A stretch of DNA of 64,000 nt, from contig JADJWQ010000006.1 in the NCBI GenBank assembly GCA_016716265.1, positions 1,488,001 to 1,552,000 on the forward strand, read 5' to 3'. The DNA comes from Planctomycetota bacterium. Its GTDB lineage: Bacteria > Planctomycetota > UBA1135 > UBA2386. This document shows positions 25,662 through 35,600 of this stretch, piece after piece. The translations under genes and the position numbers were made by a program. The notes below the pieces were generated by a model, which was given only the letters and a program-made list of their open reading frames with translations, was not told the DNA's origin and made no database searches. Within the stretch, counting starts at the first letter, position 1; each line of letters starts with the position of its first letter.

Positions 25662-27805
25662 TGGCGGCGCGCGCAGCCCGATCACGGTCCCCGTTGCACG
25701 ACGGCGTCGGCGCGCTGCTCGCCGTCACGGCGTGCGCGCTGCTCGGCGCATGCGGGCTGTTCGGCAGCTCCGTCTACGTCGCGGCCGACACCGCGCCCGG
25801 CGTCGCGGCAGTGCCGGTCGAGGTGGCGTTCGAGGGTGCCGACTCGATCGCCGAGTTCCGCCTGCGCCGCGCGATCGAGGACCGGCTGTACGACCAGTCG
25901 CGACAGCCCGACTCCGAGGCGGTCGCGCAGGACGCGGTGTTCGATCTGGAGTCGCGCTACCGGCGCGAGGGCTTCGCCGACGTCGCGGTCGCCGTGCGGC
26001 GCGAGGACCTGCAGGATCCGGACGGCGGCCGGCGGCTGCGCCTGACCTTCGCGATCACGGAGGGTCCGCGGTGGACCGTCGCCGAGCTGCGCCTGCCGGG
26101 CGCCGAGCTGCTCGATACCGACATCCGGCGCGGCGACCTCGTCAGCCTGTGGCTACAGCGCACCGCCGACACGCTCGGCCTCGGCGACGCATTGTTCGTG
26201 CAGAACGACCTCGACGGCTTCGCCGACTCGTTGCAGCTCTTCTTGCGCAGCCGCGGCTACCTGGACGCGCAGGTCGCCGCACCGCAGGTCGAGCGCGACG
26301 CGGCGCAAGCAGCGGCGACGGTGACCGTGCCGATCGACGCCGGCCCGCGCTATCGCGTGCGCAACGCCATGCCCGGCCCCGCCGCCGCGGCCGCCCTGCC
26401 CGAGGCCGAGCGACCGCGCGCTCCGGTCGGCGAGGTCGCCGACATCCGCAAGATCGAGGCGTACCGCTACGCCGTGCTCGCCGCATTGCGGCGCCGCGGC
26501 CACGTCGACGCCACCATCCGCGCCGAGCTGACGCGCGATGTCGGCGGCGCGCCGTTGCTCGACGTCGTCGTCGAGGCGGTGCCCGGCTCGGCCGGACGGA
26601 TCGACGACGTGCGGATCGAGGGTCTCGAGCGGACCGACGAGGACGTCGTGCGCGACCGGCTCGCGTTCTCGACCGGCGAGCTCTACGACGGCGATCGCGT
26701 CGACGAGTCGCTGCGCGAGCTGTACGTGACCGGCCTGTTCGAGCGGGTCGAGATCCGCCACGCGTGGCTCGCGCCCGACGAGCCGGGCACACCGCGGCCC
26801 CTGCAGCTCGTCGTCGACGTCGACGAGGAGCAGAGCCGCAGCGTCGAGTTCCTCGCCGGCTACGGCAGCTACGAGCGTACGCGCGGCAAGGTGCTGTTCG
26901 AGGAGACCAACCTGTTCGGCACCGGCCGCTCGTTCACCGCCGAGGCGCGCGTCAGCACGCGCGGCGAGCGCGGTCTGGTGACGGTCACCGACCCGCGGCT
27001 GCTCGGCACCGCGACGTCGCTCGGCGTCAGCGCCGACGCGTACCGGCGCGAGATGCCGTCCTTCGAGGACCGCGCCTGGGGCGGCAGCATCGCACTGTCG
27101 CGCGAGCTGCGCGAGCGCCTGACGGCGCGCGTCGGCTACACCGCGCGCCTGCACACCGACACCGGGACGACCGTCCAGACGCCGGCGGCGAGCATCGACC
27201 GGTACACCGAGGGCGATCTGTTCGTCGAGGGCCGCTACGACAGCCGCGACGCGATCGTCTATCCGCGCTCCGGCTGGCAGGCCAACCTGAAGATCGACGC
27301 CAACGACCCGCGGCTCGGCGCGACCGTGCAGTTCGTGCGCGCGCGGTTCGGCATGAGCGCCTACGTTCCGCTCGGCGATCGCGCGACGCTCGCCCTGCGC
27401 GCCGAGAGCGCTCTCATATGGCCCGGCGAGGGCTCCGAACGCGTGCCGCTGCAGGAGCGGCTCTACAACGGCGGCGAGAACAGCGTGCGCTCGTTCCGGG
27501 AGTCGCAGCTCGGCCCGCTCGACCCGAACGGCCAGCCGCTCGGCGGCGAGTACCGCAACCTGTTCGGCGTCGAGCTGCGCACGCGCGCCACGCGCTCGCT
27601 GGAGGCGGCGCTGTTCGTCGACGCCGGCAATCTCGGCAGCGACGTGCGCGACGTCACGCTCGGCGACCTGCGCCCGGCGCTCGGCGCCGGCCTGCGCTGG
27701 ACGCTGCCGATCGGCCCGGTGCGCGTCGATGCCGCGTGGAATCCCGATCGCCAGCCCGGCGAGCGCGAGTGGACCGTGCACGTCAGCGTCGGCTACCCGT
27801 TCTGA
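25661..27805 (+). CDS. tamA: Omp85-family outer-membrane protein (TamA/BamA-like)
   Basis: 714 aa. An N-terminal signal ends at CALLGACG, which resembles a lipobox. Several POTRA domains follow (for example VPVEVAFEGADSIAEFRLRRAIEDRL and IDDVRIEGLERTDEDVVRDRLAF), then a 16-strand barrel with the Omp85 segment GKVLFEETNLFGTGRSF, a YDSRD-x-x-YPRSGW block and a terminal aromatic VSVGYPF. The C-terminal Phe is the usual barrel-recognition signal. Coupling to TamB by a one-base overlap argues for TamA rather than BamA. It converges with the lipoprotein at 27827. Confidence 0.93.
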   Translation: MAARAARSRSPLHDGVGALLAVTACALLGACGLFGSSVYVAADTAPGVAAVPVEVAFEGADSIAEFRLRRAIEDRLYDQSRQPDSEAVAQDAVFDLESRYRREGFADVAVAVRREDLQDPDGGRRLRLTFAITEGPRWTVAELRLPGAELLDTDIRRGDLVSLWLQRTADTLGLGDALFVQNDLDGFADSLQLFLRSRGYLDAQVAAPQVERDAAQAAATVTVPIDAGPRYRVRNAMPGPAAAAALPEAERPRAPVGEVADIRKIEAYRYAVLAALRRRGHVDATIRAELTRDVGGAPLLDVVVEAVPGSAGRIDDVRIEGLERTDEDVVRDRLAFSTGELYDGDRVDESLRELYVTGLFERVEIRHAWLAPDEPGTPRPLQLVVDVDEEQSRSVEFLAGYGSYERTRGKVLFEETNLFGTGRSFTAEARVSTRGERGLVTVTDPRLLGTATSLGVSADAYRREMPSFEDRAWGGSIALSRELRERLTARVGYTARLHTDTGTTVQTPAASIDRYTEGDLFVEGRYDSRDAIVYPRSGWQANLKIDANDPRLGATVQFVRARFGMSAYVPLGDRATLALRAESALIWPGEGSERVPLQERLYNGGENSVRSFRESQLGPLDPNGQPLGGEYRNLFGVELRTRATRSLEAALFVDAGNLGSDVRDVTLGDLRPALGAGLRWTLPIGPVRVDAAWNPDRQPGEREWTVHVSVGYPF

Positions 27806-27826
27806 CGTGCGCCGGGCCGGTCGGGC

Positions 27827-28675
27827 TCAGCGACCCTGCATCAGCTTGCCGATCGCGGCGTTGAACTCGTCCTGCGTCTTCGCGGCGAGCGCCTCGTCGA
27901 GCACGCCGTCGGCCTGCTTGAGCATCGCGAGCATCCGCTGCGTGTCGGCCGGGTCGGACAGCGGCATCGACGCGATCTGCTGGCGCGCGTCCTGCATGGT
28001 CTCCTTCCAGCCGGTCGCCATGTCCGCCGGCACCCACACGCCGTCGACCCGGATCATCTCGATCTCGGTGTCGCGCTCGCCCGGCATCTTCACCTTCACC
28101 TTGGCCTTGTCGCCCTCGACGCTGACGATTTCCGCCGACGCATTGCCGAAGTCGGGCCAATCCGCGTTCTCGTCGAGCTTGGCCAGCTCGTGCACCGTCG
28201 ACATGAGCTCGCCGCCGGTGTCCGACAGGAAGTCGCCGATGTCCAGGCGGGACAGACCCGAGTGCGTCTTCAGGTCGCTCGACAGCAGCGCGTCGAGCGC
28301 GCCCATCACGTCGCTCCAGTGCTTCTTCAGGTCGTCCGGCTTGACCGGCAACATCATCTGGAGCATCGGGAAGCCGAGCACGAACTCCTGCTTCTCGTCG
28401 AGCATCTTGACCAGCTTGCGCGCGGTCGCCATGCCGGTGTCGTAGAGCTCGACCGGCATCTTCTTCGCGAACTCGGCGACGACGGCGTCGAGGTCCTTGC
28501 GGTAGCTCTCCGGCAGGAGGTCCCAGGCGGCACCGGGGTCGTCCTTCGCGAGACCGGCGAACAGCGCCTCGACCGCGGCATCGGGCTCGTCCGGAGCGCC
28601 ACCACCGCAGCTCGGAAGCACGAACAGGAGACTGCCGAGCGCGAGGCCGGCACGGAGGTGCATCGAGTGGTTCAT
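27827..28675 (-). CDS. Lipoprotein of unknown function
   Basis: 282 aa from ATG 28675 (an internal ATG at 28663 is possible). The signal ends with a lipobox-like LPSCGGG. The mature part is charged and mostly helical: SYRKDLDAVVAEFAKKMP, two Met-rich helices and a central strand pair, EIVSVEGDKAKVKVKMPGERDTEIEMIRVDGVWVP. That last element is the pattern of a small NTF2-like or DUF4878-like domain of secreted lipoproteins, in which case the early part (EALFAGLAKDDPGAAWDLLPESYRK) would be its first helices. Function unknown. A TAGCCT hexamer lies 10 nt before the ATG. Confidence 0.82.
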   Translation of the reverse strand: MNHSMHLRAGLALGSLLFVLPSCGGGAPDEPDAAVEALFAGLAKDDPGAAWDLLPESYRKDLDAVVAEFAKKMPVELYDTGMATARKLVKMLDEKQEFVLGFPMLQMMLPVKPDDLKKHWSDVMGALDALLSSDLKTHSGLSRLDIGDFLSDTGGELMSTVHELAKLDENADWPDFGNASAEIVSVEGDKAKVKVKMPGERDTEIEMIRVDGVWVPADMATGWKETMQDARQQIASMPLSDPADTQRMLAMLKQADGVLDEALAAKTQDEFNAAIGKLMQGR

Positions 28676-28685
28676 GAACCTGCGG

Positions 28686-28691
28686 AGGCTA
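28686..28691 (-). promoter_or_regulatory. Putative -10 (TAGCCT) for lipoprotein gene
   Basis: Minus-strand TAGCCT ending 10 nt before ATG 28675, in the 117-bp divergent gap with the YgiQ gene. Confidence 0.4.
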
Positions 28692-28792
28692 CCCGGGCGC
28701 GGCTGGCATGCACCTGCGGACTTCCCGCCGATCCCCGATCCGGACCGGGCCCGCTTGCCGACGGGGGCCGCCGCTCCTAGACCGGACGCCCC

Positions 28793-30790
28793 ATGAGCCA
28801 CGGCCGCTGCGGAGCCCCGGCGATCGACGCCTTCCTGCCGACGACGGCAGCCGAGGCCCGGGCGCGCGGCTGGGACGAGTTGGACGTCGTGTTCGTCACC
28901 GGCGACGCCTACGTCGACCATCCCTCGTTCGCGATGGCGCTGCTCGGCCGGGTCCTCGAGGCGGCCGGTTTCCGCGTCGGCATCCTGCCGCAGCCGGACT
29001 GGCACTCGGCGGAGTCGTTCCGCGCGCTCGGCCGCCCGCGGCTCTTCTTCGCCGTCAGCGCCGGCAACATGGACTCGATGATCAACCACTACACGGCGAA
29101 CCGGAAGCGTCGCAACGACGACGCCTACTCGCCGGGTGGTCGCATCGGCCTGCGGCCGGACCGGCCGACCAACGTCTACTGCCAGCGCTGCCGCGAGGCG
29201 TTCCCCGGCGTGCCGGTGATCGCGGGCGGCGTGGAGGCGTCGCTGCGGCGCATCGCGCATTACGACTACTGGGCGGACCAGGTGCGCCCGAGCATCCTGG
29301 TGTCGTCGAAGGCCGACCTCGTCGCCTTCGGCATGGGCGAGTCGGTGATCGTCCGGATCGCGGAGCGCCTGCGCGCCGGCGAGCCGGTCGCGGCATTGCG
29401 CGACCTGCGCGGCGTCGCCTACCTGCTCGGTGCCCGCGAGGAGCTCCCCGACCACCGCTGGCCGGACGCCAGCAACGACGGCCGCACGGTCGAGCTGCCG
29501 GCATTCGAGGACGTCGTCGCCGGCGGGCTGCCGTTCGCGCGGATGACGAAGCTGCTGCACGACGAGACCGGCCCGCTCAATGGGCGCCGGCTCGTGCAGC
29601 AGCACGGCGACCGCATGGTGGTCGTCAATCCGCCGTCCATGCCGCTCGACGAGCGCGACATGGACCGCGTCTACGACCTCGCCTACACGCGCCGACCCCA
29701 CCCGCGCTACGCCGGCGAGCCGATCCCCGCGCACGCGATGATCAAGGACTCCGTCACGATCATGCGCGGCTGCTTCGGCGGGTGCACGTTCTGCTCGATC
29801 ACGATGCACCAGGGCCGCATCATCCAGAGCCGCAGCAAGGAATCGGTGCTCGGCGAGCTGCGCAAGCTCGGCGCGGATCCGGAGTTCAAGGGGCACGTCA
29901 GCGACATCGGCGGGCCGACCGCCAACATGTACCGGATGCGCTGCACGCGACCCGACGTCGAGAAGCTGTGCCGGCGGCTCTCCTGCGTGCACCCGACGAT
30001 CTGCAAGCTGCTCGGCACCGACCACGGCCCGCTGATCGAGCTGATGCGCGAGGCCCGGCAGGTGCCGGGCATCCGATCGGTCAAGGTCGCGTCGGGCATC
30101 CGCATGGACCTCGCGTCGCGCAGCGACGAGTACCTCGACGAGCTGGCCGCGCACCACGTCGGCGGCCACCTGAAGGTCGCACCCGAGCACGTCAGCGAGC
30201 GCGTGCTCGGGCTGATGAAGAAGCCGGTCAACAACTCGTTCGAGGAGTTCGAGCAGCGCTTCCGTGCGGCTTCGCAGCGCGCCGGCAAGGAGCAGTACCT
30301 GGTGCCGTACTTCATCGCGAGCCACCCGGGCTCCGGCGTCGCCGAGATGATCGAGCTGGCGGTGTTCCTGAAGCAGCGCGGCTACCGGCCGCGCCAGGTG
30401 CAGGACTTCATCCCGGCGCCGATGGACATCGCGACCTGCATGTACTTCACGGGCCTCGACCCGCTGACGATGCAGCCGGTCGACACCGCGAAGAAGCTGA
30501 AGGACCGCATCGTGCAACGCGCATTGATGCAGTTCTTCGAGCCGGCCAACTGGTTCGTCGTCCGCAAGGCTCTGCTCGACGCCGGCCGGGGCGATCTGAT
30601 CGGCGACGGACCGCAATGCCTGATCCCCGCGCGCGCACCGAAGGAGGCGCTCGAGCGCCGCCGGAAGGAGGCCGCCGGCGAGCTCGGAGACGCCACGCAC
30701 GTCCACGCGGAGGACGCCGGCACCGAGCGCAGCGTCGGCTACCGGCCCGGCCGCAAGGGCGCGGGGCGCCGGCGGCGCGGCGGACGGTAG
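28793..30790 (+). CDS. ygiQ: YgiQ-family radical SAM protein
   Basis: 665 aa. The N-terminal half has the YgiQ block (FLPTTAAEARARGWDELDVVFVTGDAYVDHP, then HYTANRKRRNDDAYSPGG), resembling a B12-binding-like domain. A radical SAM core follows, with the [4Fe-4S] motif RGCFGGCTFCSI (Cx3Cx2C). Later blocks are SDIGGPTANMY, HLKVAPEH and QVQDFIPAPMDIATCMYFTG. The family is widespread but its reaction is not known. The C-terminus has a basic Arg/Gly tail. It stands as a single gene between divergent lipoprotein and co-directional subtilase genes. Confidence 0.95.
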   Translation: MSHGRCGAPAIDAFLPTTAAEARARGWDELDVVFVTGDAYVDHPSFAMALLGRVLEAAGFRVGILPQPDWHSAESFRALGRPRLFFAVSAGNMDSMINHYTANRKRRNDDAYSPGGRIGLRPDRPTNVYCQRCREAFPGVPVIAGGVEASLRRIAHYDYWADQVRPSILVSSKADLVAFGMGESVIVRIAERLRAGEPVAALRDLRGVAYLLGAREELPDHRWPDASNDGRTVELPAFEDVVAGGLPFARMTKLLHDETGPLNGRRLVQQHGDRMVVVNPPSMPLDERDMDRVYDLAYTRRPHPRYAGEPIPAHAMIKDSVTIMRGCFGGCTFCSITMHQGRIIQSRSKESVLGELRKLGADPEFKGHVSDIGGPTANMYRMRCTRPDVEKLCRRLSCVHPTICKLLGTDHGPLIELMREARQVPGIRSVKVASGIRMDLASRSDEYLDELAAHHVGGHLKVAPEHVSERVLGLMKKPVNNSFEEFEQRFRAASQRAGKEQYLVPYFIASHPGSGVAEMIELAVFLKQRGYRPRQVQDFIPAPMDIATCMYFTGLDPLTMQPVDTAKKLKDRIVQRALMQFFEPANWFVVRKALLDAGRGDLIGDGPQCLIPARAPKEALERRRKEAAGELGDATHVHAEDAGTERSVGYRPGRKGAGRRRRGGR

Positions 30791-30828
30791 CGCTGGCAAG
30801 GGGCGCACCGGACCATCCGATCGTCTGC

Positions 30829-30834
30829 TACCAT
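30829..30834 (+). promoter_or_regulatory. Putative -10 (TACCAT) for subtilase gene
   Basis: TACCAT overlaps the upstream in-frame ATG at 30833, making that ATG unusable as a start if the hexamer is the -10. ATG 30869, which opens a normal signal peptide, would then have a ~28-nt leader. Confidence 0.4.
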
Positions 30835-30868
30835 GGCACCGCTCGTTCCCTCTCCTTCCCTGTCGCCC

Positions 30869-32626
30869 ATGCACCGAACGCTCCTCTCCGCGGCGGCGCT
30901 CGCCGCCGTCATCGCGTCCCTGTCCGCCCAAGAGCCCGTCCACACGCCGACGCAGCGCTGGGTCAACCGCCCGACGACGCCGTTCCGGGTCGACGCGGAG
31001 CGGATGGTCGAGGACCACGTCGTCGTGAAGTTCGCCGAGGGCCTGCGCGTGCGGCTCGGCGCCGACGGCCTGCGCGAGCTCGCCGGCGCCGACCTGACGG
31101 CGACCCGGACGCTGCTCGCCCGGTTCCGGGTCGAGCGCCTGTTCACGCGGCCCGTCGACGACCTCGACGACGAGCGCGCCGTCGCGCAGCGCAACGTGCC
31201 GGCCGGCGAGCCGCCGCTCGCCGACCTGAACAACTACTACCGGGTGACGACCGCGGGCGCGCGCGCGACCGAGGAGCTCGTCGACGCGCTGCTCGCGCGG
31301 CCCGAGATCGAGACCGCCTGGTGCGAGCTGCGCCCGGTCCCGACCGACGACATCCCGCCGGTCACCCCGCTGTTCGAGAGCCAGCAGACCTATCTCGACG
31401 CACCGCCGGCCGGCTACGGCTACCGCCGCTACGAGACGATCGTCGGCGCGCGTGGCCAGGGCGTGCAGCTCGCGCAGCTCGAGGGCCGGCACACCTACGG
31501 CCACGAGGACGCCGACACGCTCGTGCGCGCGGACCTGCTCGGCTCGTTCGGCAGCAACTACGCGAGCTGGGAGAGCCACGGCACGGCGTGCGTCGGCATC
31601 ATGGCCGCGAGCCGCAACGACTACGGCGTGCGCGGCATGGGATCGGACTGCGACCGCTTCTACACGGCGAGCCTGCAGTCCGGCGCCGAGAACATGGTGA
31701 GCCTCGCGACGGCCGTCATGCAGCCGGGCGACGTGATGAGCTCGTCCTACGCGTGGGTCGTCAGCTACGGCGGCACCGACTACCACGCGCCGGCCGACTG
31801 GGTGCAGTCGGTCTACGACGCGACCCGCATCGCCGCCGCGCAGGGCATCGTCTACGCGTACAGCGCCGGCAACACGAATGCCGACCTCGCCAACACCAGC
31901 ATCTACGGCGGTCGCTACGCGCCGGGCTCGACGCCATCGGGTGGTTTCATCGTCGGCGCGAGCGGCGCGGGTGACGGCGCGAAGGCGAGCTTCAGCAACT
32001 ACGGCGCGTTCGTGGTCGCCAATGCCTGGGGGCGCGGCGTCGCGACGATCGCGTACGGCGACATGTTCGACCCGGGCGACGTGTTGCAGCGCTACACGGC
32101 GGGATTCGGCGGCACGTCCGCCGCGGCCCCCGGTCTCGCGGGCGTCGTCGCGAGCCTGTCCGGCGCCGTCGAGGCGCAGTCCGGCACCCCGCCGACGCTG
32201 GCGCAGATCCGCGCCGCGCTCACGCAGACCGGCACGCCGATCACCGGCAACGTCGGCACGCGGCCGGACCTCGGCCAGCTGCTCGCGCGTTTCGGGCTGC
32301 CCGACGGCCTGCTGGCGGGCGACGGCCAGCCCGGCGGCAGCGTGACGCTCGAGGTCTCGGGCCCCGCCGGAACGCCGTTCGGCGCGGTGATCAGCACCGG
32401 TACCGGCTCGACGCCGATCGGCGCGAACCGCCCGCTGCTGCTCGACACCAACGTGCTGATCCCGTGGGCGTTCGGCTTCGTCGGCGCGAGCGGCACGACG
32501 CTGCACACCGAGAACCTGCCGAACGATCCGAGCCTGATCGGCATCGAGTTCTACGTGCAGGCCGCACAGGACCGCGGCGGTGCGCTGCACCTGACCAACA
32601 CCGCGATGGTCTGGATCCGCGCCTGA
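30869..32626 (+). CDS. Secreted subtilisin-family (S8) protein with altered catalytic Asp
   Basis: 585 aa from ATG 30869 with a signal peptide (LLSAAALAAVIASLSAQ). The middle region is a subtilase fold. The His motif is SWESHGTACVG (His237), the oxyanion Asn is in AYSAGNTNA, and the Ser motif is FGGTSAAAPGLAG (Ser417). Where the family has the Asp strand (V-x-D-x-G/E), this protein reads QLAQLEGRHTYGHED, with Gln203 at the Asp position; Glu205 or Asp213 might replace it, or activity is low or lost. The last ~105 residues form a beta-rich tail like those of 15278 and 57417. The upstream ATG at 30833 is rejected because it overlaps a promoter-like hexamer and would shift the signal peptide inward. 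Confidence 0.87.
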   Translation: MHRTLLSAAALAAVIASLSAQEPVHTPTQRWVNRPTTPFRVDAERMVEDHVVVKFAEGLRVRLGADGLRELAGADLTATRTLLARFRVERLFTRPVDDLDDERAVAQRNVPAGEPPLADLNNYYRVTTAGARATEELVDALLARPEIETAWCELRPVPTDDIPPVTPLFESQQTYLDAPPAGYGYRRYETIVGARGQGVQLAQLEGRHTYGHEDADTLVRADLLGSFGSNYASWESHGTACVGIMAASRNDYGVRGMGSDCDRFYTASLQSGAENMVSLATAVMQPGDVMSSSYAWVVSYGGTDYHAPADWVQSVYDATRIAAAQGIVYAYSAGNTNADLANTSIYGGRYAPGSTPSGGFIVGASGAGDGAKASFSNYGAFVVANAWGRGVATIAYGDMFDPGDVLQRYTAGFGGTSAAAPGLAGVVASLSGAVEAQSGTPPTLAQIRAALTQTGTPITGNVGTRPDLGQLLARFGLPDGLLAGDGQPGGSVTLEVSGPAGTPFGAVISTGTGSTPIGANRPLLLDTNVLIPWAFGFVGASGTTLHTENLPNDPSLIGIEFYVQAAQDRGGALHLTNTAMVWIRA

Positions 32627-32642
32627 CGCCGCGGCCAGCGGA

Positions 32643-35600
32643 TCACGCCGCCGTGACGAGGCGGACCTCGAGGACGGCGAACGGGGACAATTCGATCGCC
32701 GCATCGAGCGCGATGCGCACCGCGCGGCCGTCCTGCACCGCGCGCGCCGGGACGCGCTGCTCGCCGACCCGCAGCTCCGCGCTCGCGAGCACCGCGCCCT
32801 CCGGCAGCTCGAGCCCGAGCTCCGCGATGCGCAGCCGCCCGTGGCGCAGCTCGACGCGCGCGGTCTGGACGCCGCGCTCGCGCACCTGCGCGAAGCTGCC
32901 CCAGCCGGCGGCGGCCGTGAACGCACAACGGAAGTCGTCCGGCCGGAGCCGCGGCGCGAACGCGAGGCGGCCGGCGGGGCCGTGGTAGTCGAAGCCGCTG
33001 AGCCCGAGCAGCACCGCCCAGCTCGCCATCGCGCGCGCATAGTGGTCGCCGCACTCGACCTCGTTGAACGGGTTGCGCTTGGCCGGGTGGTAGCGCTCGT
33101 GCACCGCGCGGCAGATCGCGAGCGCCTCGGTGACGCGGCCGGCCCACGCGAGGTGCGACGCGACCTGGTACTCGATGCCGGTCCACACCTCGTCGCGGTA
33201 GCGCGTCGAGCGCGGGCCGAGGTGCGCGCTGCGCGGCCACGTGCAGGTGAACAGCCCGGCCTCGCCCGGCCGCGCGAACCAGCGCTCGGGCGCATGCGCA
33301 CGGTTCTGCGGGCCGACGTCCGGCGCCCAGCAGAAGCGCCAGATCGCGTCGAGGGCCGCTGCCTCCTCGCGCGGCGGCACGACCTCGGCGAGCCCGACCT
33401 GCAGCGCCCAGCTCTGGCCGAACAGCTGATCGGCGAGGCAGCCGTCGCCGACCTGCCAGTCGGGGTGCTCGGCGAGATCGACGCGCTGCACGAAGTAGCC
33501 GAGCTTGGGGTCGAACGAGCGCTCGACCAGGCGCTGTCGGCCCTGCTCGGCGAGGTCGCGGTAGCGCGCTTCGCTGTCGGTGTCGCCGACCTCCGCCGCC
33601 ATCGCCTGCCCGGCGCGCAGTGCCGCGACGTACAGCCAGCCGCTGAACGGGTTCACGCCGAAGTAGTCGATGTCGTAGGTGTTGTGCTGCCGGCCTTCGA
33701 GCAGGCCGTCGGGCGCGTCCTGCCCCTCGGCGTCGCGCGCGACCAGGAACTCCAATGCCTGTCGCACGCGCGTCCACAGCCGCGCGAGGAACGCGTCGTC
33801 GCTACCGCACAGGTGCTCGCGCCAGACCTTCAGCACGTAGCCGCACTGCGCGTCGGCGGCCCACATGCGCCAGCCCTCGCCACGGAAGCCGATCTGGCCG
33901 CTGGTCGGATCGAACCCGACCCCGGGTGCGAAGTCCTGCAGCTCGCGCACCGACCGCTCGAGCGACGGGAACAGCCGGGCGGGCGCCTGCGCGTAGTTCC
34001 ATACGTGACCACAGGTGCCCGAGCAGCAGCCGACCCCCTCCCACGCCCAGAAGCGGTCATTGCGCCACCACTGGCACGTGTTCGTCGCGAGGTTCGCGAC
34101 GGTCGAGTGCAGGCGGTCGAGCAGCCAGTACGGCAGCGTCGAGTCGTACCAGGTGTCGTGCCACAGCAGCGTGGTGGCGGTCAGCCGCGCACCGTCGCGC
34201 GCAAGGTGCCGCACGACCGCCAGCGCGTCGCGGAAGCGCTTCGCGTAGCGGTGGCCGACCAGCCGGCCGCCATTGCGGAGGTTCGGGAAGTTCCAGGCGA
34301 TCGCGAAGGTCAGCGTGCGGGCCTCGCCGGGCTTCAGCGTCAGCCGCGCGCCGACCGCGCCGGTCGGCCGGTCCTGTGGCGTCGCGCCGGACGGCTCGCC
34401 CGCCGCGCCGTCGGCCACCGGGCGCAGCGCGGCGAGCGCGCGCGCCGGATCGGCGTCGACCGCCGCGGCCCACAGCCGCTCGCCACCGGCGGCATCCAGC
34501 AGCGCGAGGCAGGTGGTGCCGTGGTCGTCGAGCTGCCGCAGGTCGTCGACCTCGCCGGCCGGCGGGTCGTCGCGGAACTCGATCTGGTCGACGTTCACGT
34601 GCCCCCAGGGGCCCGACGCGGCATCGACGATCACGAGGCGCGCGCGCTGGCCGGCGAGGTCGCGCACGTCCCAGGTGCGGCGCGCGAGGCGCTCGTCGTC
34701 GCGGCCGGTCGCCGAGCGCGCGACGCGGCCGTCGTCGAGCACCAGGTTCATGCAGGTGGCGCCCGCATGGCCGCCGCCGCCGATCAGGAACGAGACGAAC
34801 GCGCGCTCGATCGTGAACGGCGGCGACTCCAGCCGACCGGTCGGTGGGTCGCCGCCGAGGAACGTGTTGACGAGGCCGCGCCCCTCGAAGCCCGCGACCG
34901 GCTGCTGGCGCGGCAGCGTGCCGGCGGCCGGGCGCTCGCCGAACGCGGTGCCGCCGACCTTCCAGTCACCGTAGTCGTCGCCCTCGAAGTCGGCGAACAC
35001 GATCGGCGGGCGCAGCGGCGCGCCGGCGGCGGGCTCGACGAGGCGCGCGCCGGCGACGACGGCCGCGAGCTCGGCGTCGCCCGCGCAGCGCTGCTGCAGC
35101 GTGACGCGGCCGACCAGCGCCTCGGCCGCGCTGTGGCGGCAGACGAAGTTCTCGAGCCAGCCGCCGAGCGTGACCTCGAGCGCGGCGTCCGACGCGTTGC
35201 GCACCGTGTATTGCAGCAGGGTCGCCGGCAACGCCGAGTCGTCCGGCTCGAGCGGCACGAACGGCGAGAACGCGGTCAGCTCGATCGCGACCGGCGCGGT
35301 GCGATCGGCGTAGCGCACGCCGCCGATCGGCCAGGCGCCGCGGAACCGCACGTCGTCGAAGCCGCCGCGGTCGAGCGTCCGCACCTCCGGCGTGGCGTCA
35401 CCCGGCCGGCGCACCGCGACGGCGAAGCCCTGCCGGACCTCGGCCGCCGCGGTGAGGCGGTCGCTGCGCTCGACGCGGTCGGTCGGCCGGCGGCCCTCCT
35501 GGTAGTTGACCGAGCCGTAGCCGCTGTTCGCGTGGCGGTTGTCGACGTCCCAGTTCACGAGCCGGCCGTCGCCGGTCAGGTAGACCTGGCCCGCGCAGAT

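Noticed and set aside
30833..30835. ATG as start of the subtilase gene
   Set aside because: It overlaps a TACCAT promoter-like hexamer and would put 12 extra residues before the signal peptide; ATG 30869 is preferred.
27827..33301. Very long minus-strand open frame (1824 codons) running through the YgiQ and subtilase genes
   Set aside because: Only its last part (27827-28675) has gene character, with a start, lipobox and domain-like sequence. The rest is the antisense frame of high-GC genes, Arg/Ala/Gly-rich without motifs.
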